NCBI RefSeq assembly: GCF_000194155.1
Contig: NZ_GL877879.1
Span: 1,728,805-1,792,804 of the forward strand
From: Saccharopolyspora spinosa NRRL 18395
GTDB lineage: Bacteria; Actinomycetota; Actinomycetes; Mycobacteriales; Pseudonocardiaceae
Length of the DNA: 64,000 bases
Reading direction: 5' to 3'
In this document: positions 17,465 through 26,165 of the stretch, in pieces
Numbering within the stretch: the first letter of the stretch is position 1
How the letters are laid out: each line of letters starts with the position of its first letter
Program-made: the position numbers and the translations under genes
Notes under the pieces: model-generated
Databases searched by the model: none
Told to the model about the DNA's origin: nothing
The model's input: the letters and a program-made list of their open reading frames with translations, nothing else

Positions 17465-18298
17465 TCACCACTGGAAGCCGTAAGCCAGCTCCCGCAGTTC
17501 AGGCAACTCCGACTCGCGGAAGGACTCCGTGAGCGGCCGTTCCGGCGGCAGGTCACCCGCGTTGTCGGTCCGCAGCCACGCGGGATCGCATCCGATGATG
17601 AGCAGGCGTCGCGATCCGCACGTCTCGCTGGTGGGCAGGGTCCGGTGCCACAGGTTCGCGTGGATGAGCACCATGTCCCCCGCCTTCGGCTCCACCACGA
17701 CCTGACCCGGCAGGTCACGAGTCGTGGGGAACGGCAGGTCTACGGTGTGGTCCCGGTGCGAACCCGGCAGGTAGACCAGCGGCCCCTCGTCCGGGCCGAC
17801 CTCGTCCAGGTAGATCAGGCAGTGCACGCCGTGCGGGTAGCAGAAGAACGGCGGCAACGGGTCGGGCACGACCCTCCGGTGGATGTGCCACGGCACCAGG
17901 TGGTCCGGCCTCCCGCGGTAGGCGATCCGCGCGTCGACCTCGAAGGCGATCTGCGGCCCCAGCACGGCGCGCGCGATCGAGACCATCGGGCTGTAGAGCA
18001 TCAGGTCGCGGAAGGCCGGGTCCTTCTCCTGGAGCATCCGCAGGAATAGTCCGTTGCCCTCGCGGTGTTCCGCCACTCCCGCAGCGACCTCGGCCTCCTC
18101 GACCCTGGTGACCGCCTCGCGGAGCTTGGCGACGTGATCTGCGTCGAGCTGACCGGGGCGGATCAGGCACCCGCCCTCCGTCAGCTGCCGGATCTCCTCC
18201 GGGGAGGCTTCGACCTGCACCGGCCGGTGGTTCTGCTCGGTGCTCTTCTTGTTGTTGTTGATGCGGTAGTCGATCCGGTACTGCTGATCACTTTTCAT
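17465..18298 (-). CDS. PhyH-family Fe(II)/2-oxoglutarate dioxygenase-like protein
   Basis: A 277-residue phytanoyl-CoA dioxygenase-family protein. The distal part is normal: H218 in ANLWHRT, with Arg near 230 for 2-oxoglutarate. At the proximal site the family has WHxD, but here it is WHIH (H138, H140), so the acidic iron ligand appears replaced by His. This could mean altered metal binding, a different ligand nearby, or a non-canonical reaction. In the operon it lies between the carrier-thioesterase and ATP-grasp genes. It may hydroxylate the carrier-bound amino acid or the phosphonate. Confidence 0.75.
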   Translation of the reverse strand: MKSDQQYRIDYRINNNKKSTEQNHRPVQVEASPEEIRQLTEGGCLIRPGQLDADHVAKLREAVTRVEEAEVAAGVAEHREGNGLFLRMLQEKDPAFRDLMLYSPMVSIARAVLGPQIAFEVDARIAYRGRPDHLVPWHIHRRVVPDPLPPFFCYPHGVHCLIYLDEVGPDEGPLVYLPGSHRDHTVDLPFPTTRDLPGQVVVEPKAGDMVLIHANLWHRTLPTSETCGSRRLLIIGCDPAWLRTDNAGDLPPERPLTESFRESELPELRELAYGFQW

Positions 18299-18331
18299 CG
18301 GGGACGACCCTCGTTTCAGGAATCCGTTCGG

Positions 18332-19429
18332 TCACGGGCGTTTAGGAGTCAGGGCGGCGCACATGATCTCCGCCACCTCGGGGTGCTGCACCACCGAAAG
18401 CGTTCCCTCCACGTCGTAGTGGTGCACCGTCGCGGCGGGCAGGAACGGCAACCAGTTCTTCTCGACCCCGTCGAGCATCGCAGCCGACTCCAGCAGGAGC
18501 GCCGGCCCGTCGTAGCTCCGGGGACGGTAGTGGTCCTGCGCGAAGACCCCGCAGGCCCAGATCATCTGCAGCCGGTAGAAGTCGTTCTCGGAGATGTCCT
18601 CGTCGTACCAGGCCATGTGCAGCATCTCCTGCAACACGCGTGTGACGTCCTCCTCGCCTTCCAGCCCGAACTGGGCGCGCAGCGCGCCCAGCCGGAAGCC
18701 GTAGAGCTCGTCCAGCCCCCAGCCCCGGTCCGCGATGGGTTCGAGGTCCGGGAGGTTGACCAGCGCGAGCAGCCCGATGTCCGCGCCCCGCTCGCGGAGG
18801 CGCCGGGCCATCTCCAGGGCGACCAGACCGCCCTGGCACAGCCCCGCGAGGAAGTAGGGGCCTTCGGGCTGGTGTTCCCGCAATTCCGCTAGATACCGCT
18901 CCGCCATCTCACCGATCGAGGTGAGTCCGGAAACGTGGCCGCGGTAGCCAGCCGCCTCGAACCCGTATACGGGGCGGTCGGCCCGCCAGGAGTCGATGAC
19001 CTGCGACGTGAACCGCACGTTGCCGTTTCCCCAGTGGACCACGAACAGCGGTGCGCCCTCCCCCTCCTCCCTGATGGGCACCAGGCATCTCGGGGCCGAG
19101 TCGCTCCACGGGTTCATCGCCTCGTTCCACAGGGTCTCGGCACCGCGCCGCTCGTCGTGCAGGCGCTGGTGATCCTGGTCGGGCGCGAGGATCGCGGCGA
19201 TCGCCTGCGGGGTCTGGTGGTCGAACACGTGGGACGCCTTCAATCCGACACCGCGCAAGCGTGCGGCTCGCACCAGGTCCACCACCAGGAGCGAGTAACC
19301 ACCGATGTCGAAGAAGCTGTCCTGTGGTCTCGCCTTCGTGTCGAGCATTTCACCCCACAACCCGCAGAGGACCTGCTCGATCGCGGGCCTGGACCAGAAC
19401 AGTGCTGCCCTCTTCTTTTCTGACGGCAC
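18332..19429 (-). CDS. NRPS carrier-thioesterase didomain protein with a Cys nucleophile
   Basis: A 365-residue protein. An N-terminal peptidyl carrier domain has the phosphopantetheine site DSFFDIGGYSLLVV (Ser46). A type I thioesterase follows, whose nucleophile elbow is GLCQGG, so Cys198 replaces the usual Ser of GxSxG. The likely catalytic His is H349 (VVQHPEV). The GTG start follows TTAGGAG, 9 nt after the upstream stop. Thioesterases with Cys nucleophiles are known in some systems making strained or unusual products. The stand-alone adenylation protein at 24296-25897 is the obvious loader, since no other carrier is present. Confidence 0.85.
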   Translation of the reverse strand: MPSEKKRAALFWSRPAIEQVLCGLWGEMLDTKARPQDSFFDIGGYSLLVVDLVRAARLRGVGLKASHVFDHQTPQAIAAILAPDQDHQRLHDERRGAETLWNEAMNPWSDSAPRCLVPIREEGEGAPLFVVHWGNGNVRFTSQVIDSWRADRPVYGFEAAGYRGHVSGLTSIGEMAERYLAELREHQPEGPYFLAGLCQGGLVALEMARRLRERGADIGLLALVNLPDLEPIADRGWGLDELYGFRLGALRAQFGLEGEEDVTRVLQEMLHMAWYDEDISENDFYRLQMIWACGVFAQDHYRPRSYDGPALLLESAAMLDGVEKNWLPFLPAATVHHYDVEGTLSVVQHPEVAEIMCAALTPKRP

Positions 19430-19438
19430 AACGGACTC

Positions 19439-21151
19439 CTAACAGCGGGTGGGGATCGTGACTCCGTCGTGGGTACGGATGTCGTGGGCTGCGGCGGGCC
19501 GCATCAGCTTCTGTCTGCTGTCGCAGATCACCTCGATCAGCGCCGGCCCCGGTGGTCCGAGGAGCGCGGCGAGGTCGTCGTCGAGCGCGTCGACGGCGCT
19601 CAGCCGGTGGTACGGAATCCGGAACGCCGCCGCGACGGCCCGGAAGTCCAGCGGTGCGGGTTCGTCGAGCACCCGGTCGGTGCAGAGCGCGTCCTGCGAC
19701 TCCCTGATGGACGAGTAACCGCCGTTGTTCAACACGAACACCTTGATGTCGCGCTCGTAGTCACTGATCGTCGCGAGTTCCTGGATGTTGAGCTCGATCG
19801 CGCCGTCTCCGACGATGGTGATCACCCGCGCTCCGGCCGCGGCGAAGGACGCGCCCACCGCCATCGGCACGGCGGCGCCCATGTTGAGGAACGCCGCGGA
19901 GGTGACCTCGCGCTGGTCATCGTTGAACTCCAGCGTCTGGCCGGTGACGTAGTAGGCGCTTCCGGTATCGACCACGAACACCGCATCGCGGCCCGCCTGC
20001 GCTTCCAACCGGTTCACGAAGTAGTACGAGTTGATCGGCTCCGTGGCGAGCGTCGCGGCGGACGGGCTCTTCTCCTTTAGCTCGCGGCAGTGGTTTCGCC
20101 ACTGTGGCCACTCCAGACCGGTCCGGTCGTGCTCGATCTGGCGGTTCATCTCGGTCAGGAGGCCGAGCAGGTCCATGCGCAGCCGGACGTCCACCGCGAC
20201 GTTGGCCCGGTCGAACTGGTCCGCGTCGAGATCGACCATCACCACGCGGGCCTGCGGCGAGAAGGCGTCCCGGTGTTCACCGACCAGACCGGTGGACAGG
20301 CTCGCACCGAGACTGACGACCAGGTCGGCCTCCCGCATCACCCGCTCGACGTGCGGCCGACCTCGGATCCCGCCCTGCCCCATCACAGCTTCCGAGCGGT
20401 ACGGAAGCAGGTCGTACCCGAGCCGGGTACACACGGTCGGAACGCCCAGGTGCTCGACCAGCGCCGCCAACTCCCCCTGGGCACGGGCCTGCCGGACGCC
20501 CTGGCCCACGACGAAGATGGGCCGCGACGCCCCGCGCAGCTCGTCGAGGACGACGGCGGCGGTTTCCGCGGGACCGTTGGACCACGGCTCCGGCGCGGGC
20601 GCCTCGAATCCGGCTAGCGCAGCAGGATCGATCTCCGCGGCCTGCACGTCCAGCGGCACGTCCAACCAGACCGGGCCGGGCCTGCCGGTGAGCGCCTCGT
20701 GGAAGGCGCGGTCCAGATGTGCCCTGATCTGGACGGGGTCGTCGACGACCACCGCGTACTTGGTCACCGGACGCACGCAGTCGACGACGTTGTAGCCCTG
20801 GATCCCGAACGAACGCGCTGACCGATCGATGTGGCGGCTCTCGACCTGTCCGGCGAGAACCAGCACCGGGACGGCGTCCGCCCACGCGTCGATCAGCCCG
20901 GCCATCGCGTTGGCCGCTCCTGGCCCACTGGTCACCACGGCGACGCCGATGTCGCCGGTCAGCTTCGACGCACCGGTACCCATCAGGGTCGCCGCGGCCT
21001 CGTGGCGCGCGCACACGCAGGTAAGCGCGTCCGCCTTCGCGATCGCCTCGTCGAGGAAGATCGAACCGGTACCCGAAAGCATGAAGACGGTCCGGACGTT
21101 CCGCTCGCGGATGTACTCGACGATGTAGTCAGCTACCCGCACGTCAGGCAC
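19439..21151 (-). CDS. TPP-dependent acetolactate-synthase-like enzyme
   Basis: About 570 residues with the three-domain layout of acetolactate synthase. The N-terminal domain has FMLSGTGSIFLDEA and the catalytic Glu in RHEAAATLM, followed by TSGPGAANAMAGLIDAWADA. The C-terminal TPP/Mg motif is GDGAIELNIQELATIS...LNNGGY. The start is GTG 21151 or 21142, both overlapping or adjoining the transketolase stop. In phosphonothrixin synthesis an acetolactate synthase works together with a heterodimeric TPP ketotransferase to add a two-carbon unit to the hydroxyketone phosphonate. The three TPP genes here are adjacent and overlapping, matching that design. It could instead decarboxylate phosphonopyruvate, but the rest of the cluster argues against that. 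Confidence 0.85.
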   Translation of the reverse strand: MPDVRVADYIVEYIRERNVRTVFMLSGTGSIFLDEAIAKADALTCVCARHEAAATLMGTGASKLTGDIGVAVVTSGPGAANAMAGLIDAWADAVPVLVLAGQVESRHIDRSARSFGIQGYNVVDCVRPVTKYAVVVDDPVQIRAHLDRAFHEALTGRPGPVWLDVPLDVQAAEIDPAALAGFEAPAPEPWSNGPAETAAVVLDELRGASRPIFVVGQGVRQARAQGELAALVEHLGVPTVCTRLGYDLLPYRSEAVMGQGGIRGRPHVERVMREADLVVSLGASLSTGLVGEHRDAFSPQARVVMVDLDADQFDRANVAVDVRLRMDLLGLLTEMNRQIEHDRTGLEWPQWRNHCRELKEKSPSAATLATEPINSYYFVNRLEAQAGRDAVFVVDTGSAYYVTGQTLEFNDDQREVTSAAFLNMGAAVPMAVGASFAAAGARVITIVGDGAIELNIQELATISDYERDIKVFVLNNGGYSSIRESQDALCTDRVLDEPAPLDFRAVAAAFRIPYHRLSAVDALDDDLAALLGPPGPALIEVICDSRQKLMRPAAAHDIRTHDGVTIPTRC

Positions 21152-22100
21152 GCCTCTGCTCGTGGCCGTCGAGCCAGTCCCGGACATCACGGGCGAGCAG
21201 TGGTCCCGTGAGCCGGAAGTGCTCGTGGAGGAACGCGGCGGGCCCGATCGGCGCGAAGGTGTTGGTGATGCCGAGCTGGAGCACGGGCACCGGCACCGTC
21301 CGGACGACGGTCTCGCTGACCGCTCCTCCCAGACCGCCGTTGAGCACGTGGTCTTCGGCCACCACCAGCCGGCCCGTCTCACGCGCCGCGCGCATGATGG
21401 CGGCCTCGTCGATCGGTGACACCGAATGCAGGTGCAGCACTCCGGCCCGAATGCCCTCGCGTTCCAGCAGTACGGCGGCTTCGACCAGTCTCGTAGTGGC
21501 CAGGCCAGTGCCGATGAGCGTGACGTCGCCGCCTTCCCGCAGCTGCGTCGAGGTCCCGAACGAGATCTCGTGCCCGGCGTCGAACAGCTCCGGCACCGGG
21601 GTCTTGCTGATGATCCGGAGGTAGACCGGACCTTCGTGTCGCCAGGCCAGGCGAGCGGCCGCCGCGGTCTCGGCCGGCGTCGCCGGGCAGAGCACCGGGA
21701 GGCCCGGGATCGACCGCATCCACGCGATGTCCTCGGTCGCGTGATGTGTTCCTCCCAGCGCCCCGTAGGCAAGACCGCTGACGAAGCCGCAGAACTTCAC
21801 GTTGGCGCCGGCGTAGGCGGCGTTCTTGATCTGTTCGGTGGCCCGGGCCAGGAAGCACGCCGCAGAATGCACGAACGGCACCTTGCCCGCGTTGGCCAGA
21901 CCCGCCGCCACACCGGCCATGTTCTGCTCGGCGATGCCGACATCGACGAACCGCGCGGGGAATCCGCGTTGGAAGTCGTTCGCCAAGTGGGTGTCGGCCG
22001 AGTCGTTGTTCACGATGCAGACGCGGTCGTCCTCGTCGGCGAGCCGCAGCAGTTCCCCGGCGAAGGCCTGCACGCAGTCCAGCAGTTGCGCGGATGTCAT
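21144..22100 (-). CDS. Transketolase C-terminal half (ketotransferase subunit)
   Basis: A 318-residue protein equal to the pyrimidine-binding and C-terminal domains of transketolase. The TPP-activating Glu is in VDVGIAEQNMAGVAAGLA, and GALGGTHHATEDIAWMRSIP is the conserved loop. The ATG overlaps the stop of the N-terminal-half gene by 4 bp. Split transketolases of this form make a heterodimer. Here it is predicted to be one subunit of the ketotransferase that installs the branched two-carbon group of a phosphonothrixin-like molecule. Confidence 0.88.
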   Translation of the reverse strand: MTSAQLLDCVQAFAGELLRLADEDDRVCIVNNDSADTHLANDFQRGFPARFVDVGIAEQNMAGVAAGLANAGKVPFVHSAACFLARATEQIKNAAYAGANVKFCGFVSGLAYGALGGTHHATEDIAWMRSIPGLPVLCPATPAETAAAARLAWRHEGPVYLRIISKTPVPELFDAGHEISFGTSTQLREGGDVTLIGTGLATTRLVEAAVLLEREGIRAGVLHLHSVSPIDEAAIMRAARETGRLVVAEDHVLNGGLGGAVSETVVRTVPVPVLQLGITNTFAPIGPAAFLHEHFRLTGPLLARDVRDWLDGHEQRRA

Positions 22101-22948
22101 CGCACGTTCCCCTCGTCCAGTTCCGCCAGCGCCCGCTCGTACATCTCGCGGGTCAGCCGCCTGCTGTGCCAGCTGAGATCGGATTCCATGAAGGAAACCC
22201 CCTTCCCCTTCACCGTCGCCGCGATCAGGCACGACGGCCGCCCCTCGGCGAGCGGGAGCGACCGCAGCACCGAGAGCATGTCCGGGACGTCGTGCCCGTC
22301 GATGTGCCGAACCGCCCAGCCGAAGGAGCGGAGCTTGTCGTCGAGCGGTTCCAGCGCGTTGATGTCCTCCGTGCTCGCGCCCTTCTGCGCGAGGTTCCGG
22401 TCGACGATCAGCGTGAGGTTGCTCAGCCCGTGCGTGCCGGCGAGCATCAGCGCCTCCCAGTTGCTCCCCTCCTGGAGCTCGCCGTCGCCGCACAGCACCA
22501 CGATCCGCCGAGCCGAGCTGTCCATCCGCCCGGCCAGCGCCGCACCGGTGGCCAGCGGCAGGCCGTGCCCCAGCGAGCCGGTGCTGAACTCCACGCCTGG
22601 GACGCGGGTGGACACCACAGTGCTCAGCCGGGAGTTCGCGCGCCCGAAGGTCTCCAGTTCTTCCTCCGGGATGAAGCCCTTCAAAGACAGGACGCTGTAC
22701 ATCGCGGTTGACGCGTGGGCCTTGCTGAGCACGAACCGGTCGCGGTCGGGGTCGGCGGCATCCTGGGCATCCACCCGCAGCACACCGAAGTAAAGGGTGC
22801 AAAGGATGTCCATCGCCGACATGTCGGCCCCGAGGTGGCCGTCCTGGGCGTGGAATGCCGTCCGCAGGGACAACGCTCGCGCGCGGCGGGCAATCCGCTC
22901 GATCTCGACGGCGTCGGCCGTCGCCGACGGGTCGCTGTTGTGGGTCAA
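22097..22948 (-). CDS. Transketolase N-terminal half (ketotransferase subunit)
   Basis: A 283-residue TPP-binding domain of transketolase, with GHLGADMSAMDILCTLYFG, STGSLGHGLPLATG and the TPP motif GDGELQEGSNWEAL. I chose the TTG at 22948 because GAGAGGATC lies just upstream and it gives the family length. It is translationally coupled to the C-terminal-half gene (ATGA overlap) and follows pepM by about 106 nt. The two halves together would form one ketotransferase. Confidence 0.88.
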   Translation of the reverse strand: MTHNSDPSATADAVEIERIARRARALSLRTAFHAQDGHLGADMSAMDILCTLYFGVLRVDAQDAADPDRDRFVLSKAHASTAMYSVLSLKGFIPEEELETFGRANSRLSTVVSTRVPGVEFSTGSLGHGLPLATGAALAGRMDSSARRIVVLCGDGELQEGSNWEALMLAGTHGLSNLTLIVDRNLAQKGASTEDINALEPLDDKLRSFGWAVRHIDGHDVPDMLSVLRSLPLAEGRPSCLIAATVKGKGVSFMESDLSWHSRRLTREMYERALAELDEGNVR

Positions 22949-23054
22949 GGCAGATCCTCTCCGGTGTGCGGGTGCTGGTCGCGATTCGGCTCCGGCGCGC
23001 CTCGAACGCGCAGCGCCGGACCGATCCGCCCCCTGCGGGAGCGCTCTCCCCGGC

Positions 23055-23978
23055 CTAGTCATCGGCGGCGCTCGTGCCCCGCAGCAGCAACCTGCGCTCG
23101 GTCTCCTCGATCTCGGCGTAGTCCATGAACTCGAATATCTCCTTAAGCGAAGCGATCTTCGCCTCCGCGCTCAGCACGCTCTCGCTGGCTTTGATCGACC
23201 GGCAGACGTCCCGCATCGCGGTCACTGCGGCGCGCATGCTGTGGTTCGCCCAGATCACCGCGGAGATCCCGAGCTCTCTGAAGGTGTCCGCGGACGTGCT
23301 CGCGTACGTCGTCGGTGCGATGACCAGCGGCGCCCGGTCGGCCCACGCCGCGGCGAACTGCTCGATCTCGTCGGCCACCTGCCGCCGCGAGTGCACGAAG
23401 ATGGCGGTGGCGCCCGCTTTCCGGTAGGCCTCGGCACGTTTGAGCGCCTCATCCACACCGCGTCCGGCGATCAGCGCCTCGGTGCGCGCGATGATGCAGA
23501 AGTCCTCGTCGTTGCGCGCCTCGCTGCACGCAGCGATCTTCGCGGCGAACTCGTCGATGTCGGCCAGCCGGTGGGAGTCACCGACGAACGAGTTCATCTT
23601 CGGGAAAACCTTGTCCTCGAAGCACACCCCTGCGGCGCCCTGCCGCTCGGCGCTGACGAGGAAGCGCCGAGCCGTGTTGAAGTTGCCGTACCCGGTGTCC
23701 CCGTCGACGACGATGGGGACCGAGGTCCCGGCGACCATGTACTCGACCACCGAGAGCAACTGCGACCACGACGCCTCGTCGCTGTCGCGAAGGCCGAGGG
23801 ATGTCGAGATCGAGAAACCGGAGGCCCACAACGCATCAAAGCCCTCGCTCTGCGCAATGCGCGCCGAAAGGCCGTCATGGGCCTCCATCAGGAACACCAT
23901 TTCGGGTGAATCCAGCATTCGACGCATCTGCGCGGCCTTGCCGACCGGGCCGCCAGGTTGACGAGATGTATTCCTCAT
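23055..23978 (-). CDS. pepM: Phosphoenolpyruvate phosphomutase
   Basis: A 307-residue isocitrate-lyase/PEP-mutase superfamily protein with the diagnostic mutase motif EDKxxxxxNS, here EDKVFPKMNS at residues 121-130. DGDTGYG (92-98) supplies metal-binding acids. The NS ending and the lysine distinguish mutase from lyases and phosphonopyruvate hydrolase. It makes the C-P bond by converting PEP to phosphonopyruvate, the entry step for nearly all phosphonate natural products. It is the first gene of the minus-strand operon and divergent from the adenylation gene, so the spacer between them is a key control point. Confidence 0.96.
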   Translation of the reverse strand: MRNTSRQPGGPVGKAAQMRRMLDSPEMVFLMEAHDGLSARIAQSEGFDALWASGFSISTSLGLRDSDEASWSQLLSVVEYMVAGTSVPIVVDGDTGYGNFNTARRFLVSAERQGAAGVCFEDKVFPKMNSFVGDSHRLADIDEFAAKIAACSEARNDEDFCIIARTEALIAGRGVDEALKRAEAYRKAGATAIFVHSRRQVADEIEQFAAAWADRAPLVIAPTTYASTSADTFRELGISAVIWANHSMRAAVTAMRDVCRSIKASESVLSAEAKIASLKEIFEFMDYAEIEETERRLLLRGTSAADD

Positions 23979-24295
23979 ACGCTCACTTCCACATCGACAC
24001 GCAGCGAGAAGAAAAACTCACACGCTCAGCCGTCCCCCAGGGATGTGCAGGGCGAACAGGACTCTTCCGTTCCCCCGACGCGACACGCGGACCCCGCAGC
24101 AGCGTGTGATCCTCATTGGAGCCCGTCCGCCACTCAGATCCGCCAGACGGACCCAGCAACCGAGAACGTACCCGGAGATCGACTGGAACGCCGACGCCGT
24201 GTCCGAAACTTTCCAAACCGGAAAAGCCGCTATACCAGCGTTCCGCGCGCTGCTAGCGTCGGCCGAACACCTGAAACCGGACTGGGGAGAATGTC
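23979..24295. promoter_or_regulatory. Divergent promoter region of pepM operon and adenylation gene
   Basis: The 317-bp spacer separates two divergent cluster transcripts and must hold both promoters. It is slightly less GC-rich near pepM. I searched by eye for the StrR-like arms GTTCGACTG/CAGTCGAAC and found none here. Confidence 0.5.
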
Positions 24296-25897
24296 GTGCC
24301 AGCGGCAAGTACTGATGGTCGGGCGACAGCGCATCTTATTGGAGTCACGTCGCTACCCGATCTGTTCACACGGGTCGCGCGCAATCAGAAAGACGCCGTC
24401 GCGATAACGGATGGTGGGAACGCGCACACTTACGGCTCGCTGGAATCCGCGGCGAACGGGCTCGCCCATCACCTTGTCGCCAGCGGTGTCAAGCCGGGTG
24501 ATCTGGTCGGCGTTCTGATCGATGGCACCCTGAACGTTCCGGTGGCACTGCTGGCCATTCTCAAAGCGGGCGCCGCTTATGTCCCCTTCGACCCGTCCTA
24601 TCCCGCGGACCGGCTGAATTACATGGTCGCCGACGCCCGGGTCGGCATCATCGTCGGAAATCCCGGCACAGCAGCCGACATCGGCCTCAGCGACGTTCGG
24701 ACCATCGACGCCGCGCAGGTGGCGACCACCGAAGTGGCCGCTCCCGAGGTCGAACTGCGCGAACATTCGCCTGCCTACGTGATCTACACGTCCGGTTCGA
24801 CCGGGAGACCGAAAGGCTGCGTGGTCTCCCACGGAAATGTGCTCTCACTGCTGCGCGGCACACTTCCCCTCTTCGAATTCTCCGCCGACGACCGGTGGAC
24901 CGTGTTCCACTCCTTCAGCTTCGACTTCTCCGTCTGGGAGCTCTGGGGAGCTCTGGCCACGGGCGCCACCGCAGTACTCGTCCCCGCCCGCACCGCCGCT
25001 GCGCACGACGACTTCCTGCGCCTCCTGATGCAGGAGAAGATCACCGTGCTGAACCAGGTGCCCTCCTGCTTCCGCTCGATTGCCTTGTCGCACGCGGACG
25101 CGGGATGGCCGGCGCTCAGCCTGCGTTACCTGACCTTCGGCGGAGAGAACGTCGACCTGGACGTGGTGCGCGAGTTCGTGGACGGTCAGACCGGACCCAA
25201 ACCCGTGGTGGCCAACATGTACGGCGTCACTGAGGCGACCGTCTTCGCCACCGCCAAGTTCATCCGCGACGAAGACCTCGACGGCCGGGTGGCATCTCCC
25301 ATCGGCGTCGGGCTCCCGCACCTGGGAGTGCACGTGTGCGACTCACAGCTGCGCCCGGTGCCGAAGGGCGTCGCAGGCGAGATCTGCATCACCGGTGGCG
25401 GGGTCGCACTGGGCTATCTCAACCAGCCTTCGCTGACGGCTGAGAAGTTCGTCCACGTCGGAGCGAAGGCGGAGCGCTGCTACCGCACCGGCGACCTCGC
25501 CAAGGTTCTTCCCAACGGGGAGCTGGAATACCTCGGGCGCGCCGATCAGCAGGTCAAGCTCCGCGGCTACCGCATCGAACTGCGTGAGATCGAGGAGACG
25601 ATCAGGCGACACCGCTCGGCGCGTGACGCCGCCGTGACCGTGGTAACGACGCGCAACGGCGCGGAACTGATCGCCGCGTACGTCGTGCCAGCCGACAGCG
25701 CCGACGGTATCGACCCCGACCTCCGCAGGTATCTCCGCGATCAACTGCCCCGGCAGATGGTTCCCGCGCGCTTCTACCTGCTGGATGGACTCCCACTCTC
25801 CCCGTCCGGAAAACTCGACCGGCAGGCGCTCGCCGATCTTGCTCAGGACCACCGCCCGGCCAAGGGCGCACCGAAACCGCCGGACGCCGCCCGCTGA
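24296..25897 (+). CDS. Stand-alone NRPS adenylation protein, threonine-like code
   Basis: A 533-residue amino-acid adenylating enzyme with all core motifs: AYVIYTSGSTGRPKG (A3), FSFDFSVWELWG (A4), NMYGVTEATV (A5), YRTGDLA and the catalytic Lys in LSPSGKLDRQAL (A10). It has no condensation or carrier domain. Reading the pocket by alignment to GrsA by eye gives D-F-W-N-T-G-M-V-F-K, eight of ten positions shared with the threonine code DFWNIGMVHK. It probably activates threonine or a close relative and loads the carrier of the thioesterase protein at 18332-19429. Confidence 0.88.
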   Translation: MPAASTDGRATAHLIGVTSLPDLFTRVARNQKDAVAITDGGNAHTYGSLESAANGLAHHLVASGVKPGDLVGVLIDGTLNVPVALLAILKAGAAYVPFDPSYPADRLNYMVADARVGIIVGNPGTAADIGLSDVRTIDAAQVATTEVAAPEVELREHSPAYVIYTSGSTGRPKGCVVSHGNVLSLLRGTLPLFEFSADDRWTVFHSFSFDFSVWELWGALATGATAVLVPARTAAAHDDFLRLLMQEKITVLNQVPSCFRSIALSHADAGWPALSLRYLTFGGENVDLDVVREFVDGQTGPKPVVANMYGVTEATVFATAKFIRDEDLDGRVASPIGVGLPHLGVHVCDSQLRPVPKGVAGEICITGGGVALGYLNQPSLTAEKFVHVGAKAERCYRTGDLAKVLPNGELEYLGRADQQVKLRGYRIELREIEETIRRHRSARDAAVTVVTTRNGAELIAAYVVPADSADGIDPDLRRYLRDQLPRQMVPARFYLLDGLPLSPSGKLDRQALADLAQDHRPAKGAPKPPDAAR

Positions 25898-26055
25898 CCC
25901 ACCACCCGCACTGACGTCACCAATTGCCGGAAATCCCTGCGAAGCAAGACAAACGCTGCAATGGCCGCCCTCGACGCCCGGCGGACGAGCAACCTGTTCC
26001 AATCGTCCACATCGGACAAACTCAGATAAACCCGGCGCTTATTGCGGGGTAGGGC

Positions 26056-26165
26056 AAGCGCCGACGCTACGACCACCTTTGGATCCGCCGCCCCTGGGTC
26101 GCTACCCAGGAGATCAGCACCCACTGGCTCCGGCATACGACACGACCTGGGTGGAACGTCACCTG
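26056..26165 (+). pseudogene. Tyrosine recombinase (phage integrase) C-terminal remnant
   Basis: The plus strand reads RRRYDHLWIRRPWV, then ISTHWLRHTT (the HxLRH box of tyrosine recombinases) and, in a shifted frame, WVERH. The later catalytic Tyr region is lost. It lies in the otherwise empty 449-bp spacer to the right of the adenylation gene and may mark the right border of a once-mobile segment. Confidence 0.6.

Noticed and set aside
19439-21151. Phosphonopyruvate decarboxylase
   Set aside because: A TPP decarboxylase is the usual partner of PEP mutase, but the ALS-type motifs and the presence of the reductase/kinase/ArgC route point to the phosphonothrixin role instead.
21151-21772. N-terminal extension of the ALS-like ORF to 21772
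   Set aside because: The extension is antisense-like frame noise over the transketolase C-half gene; the family start lies at 21151/21142.
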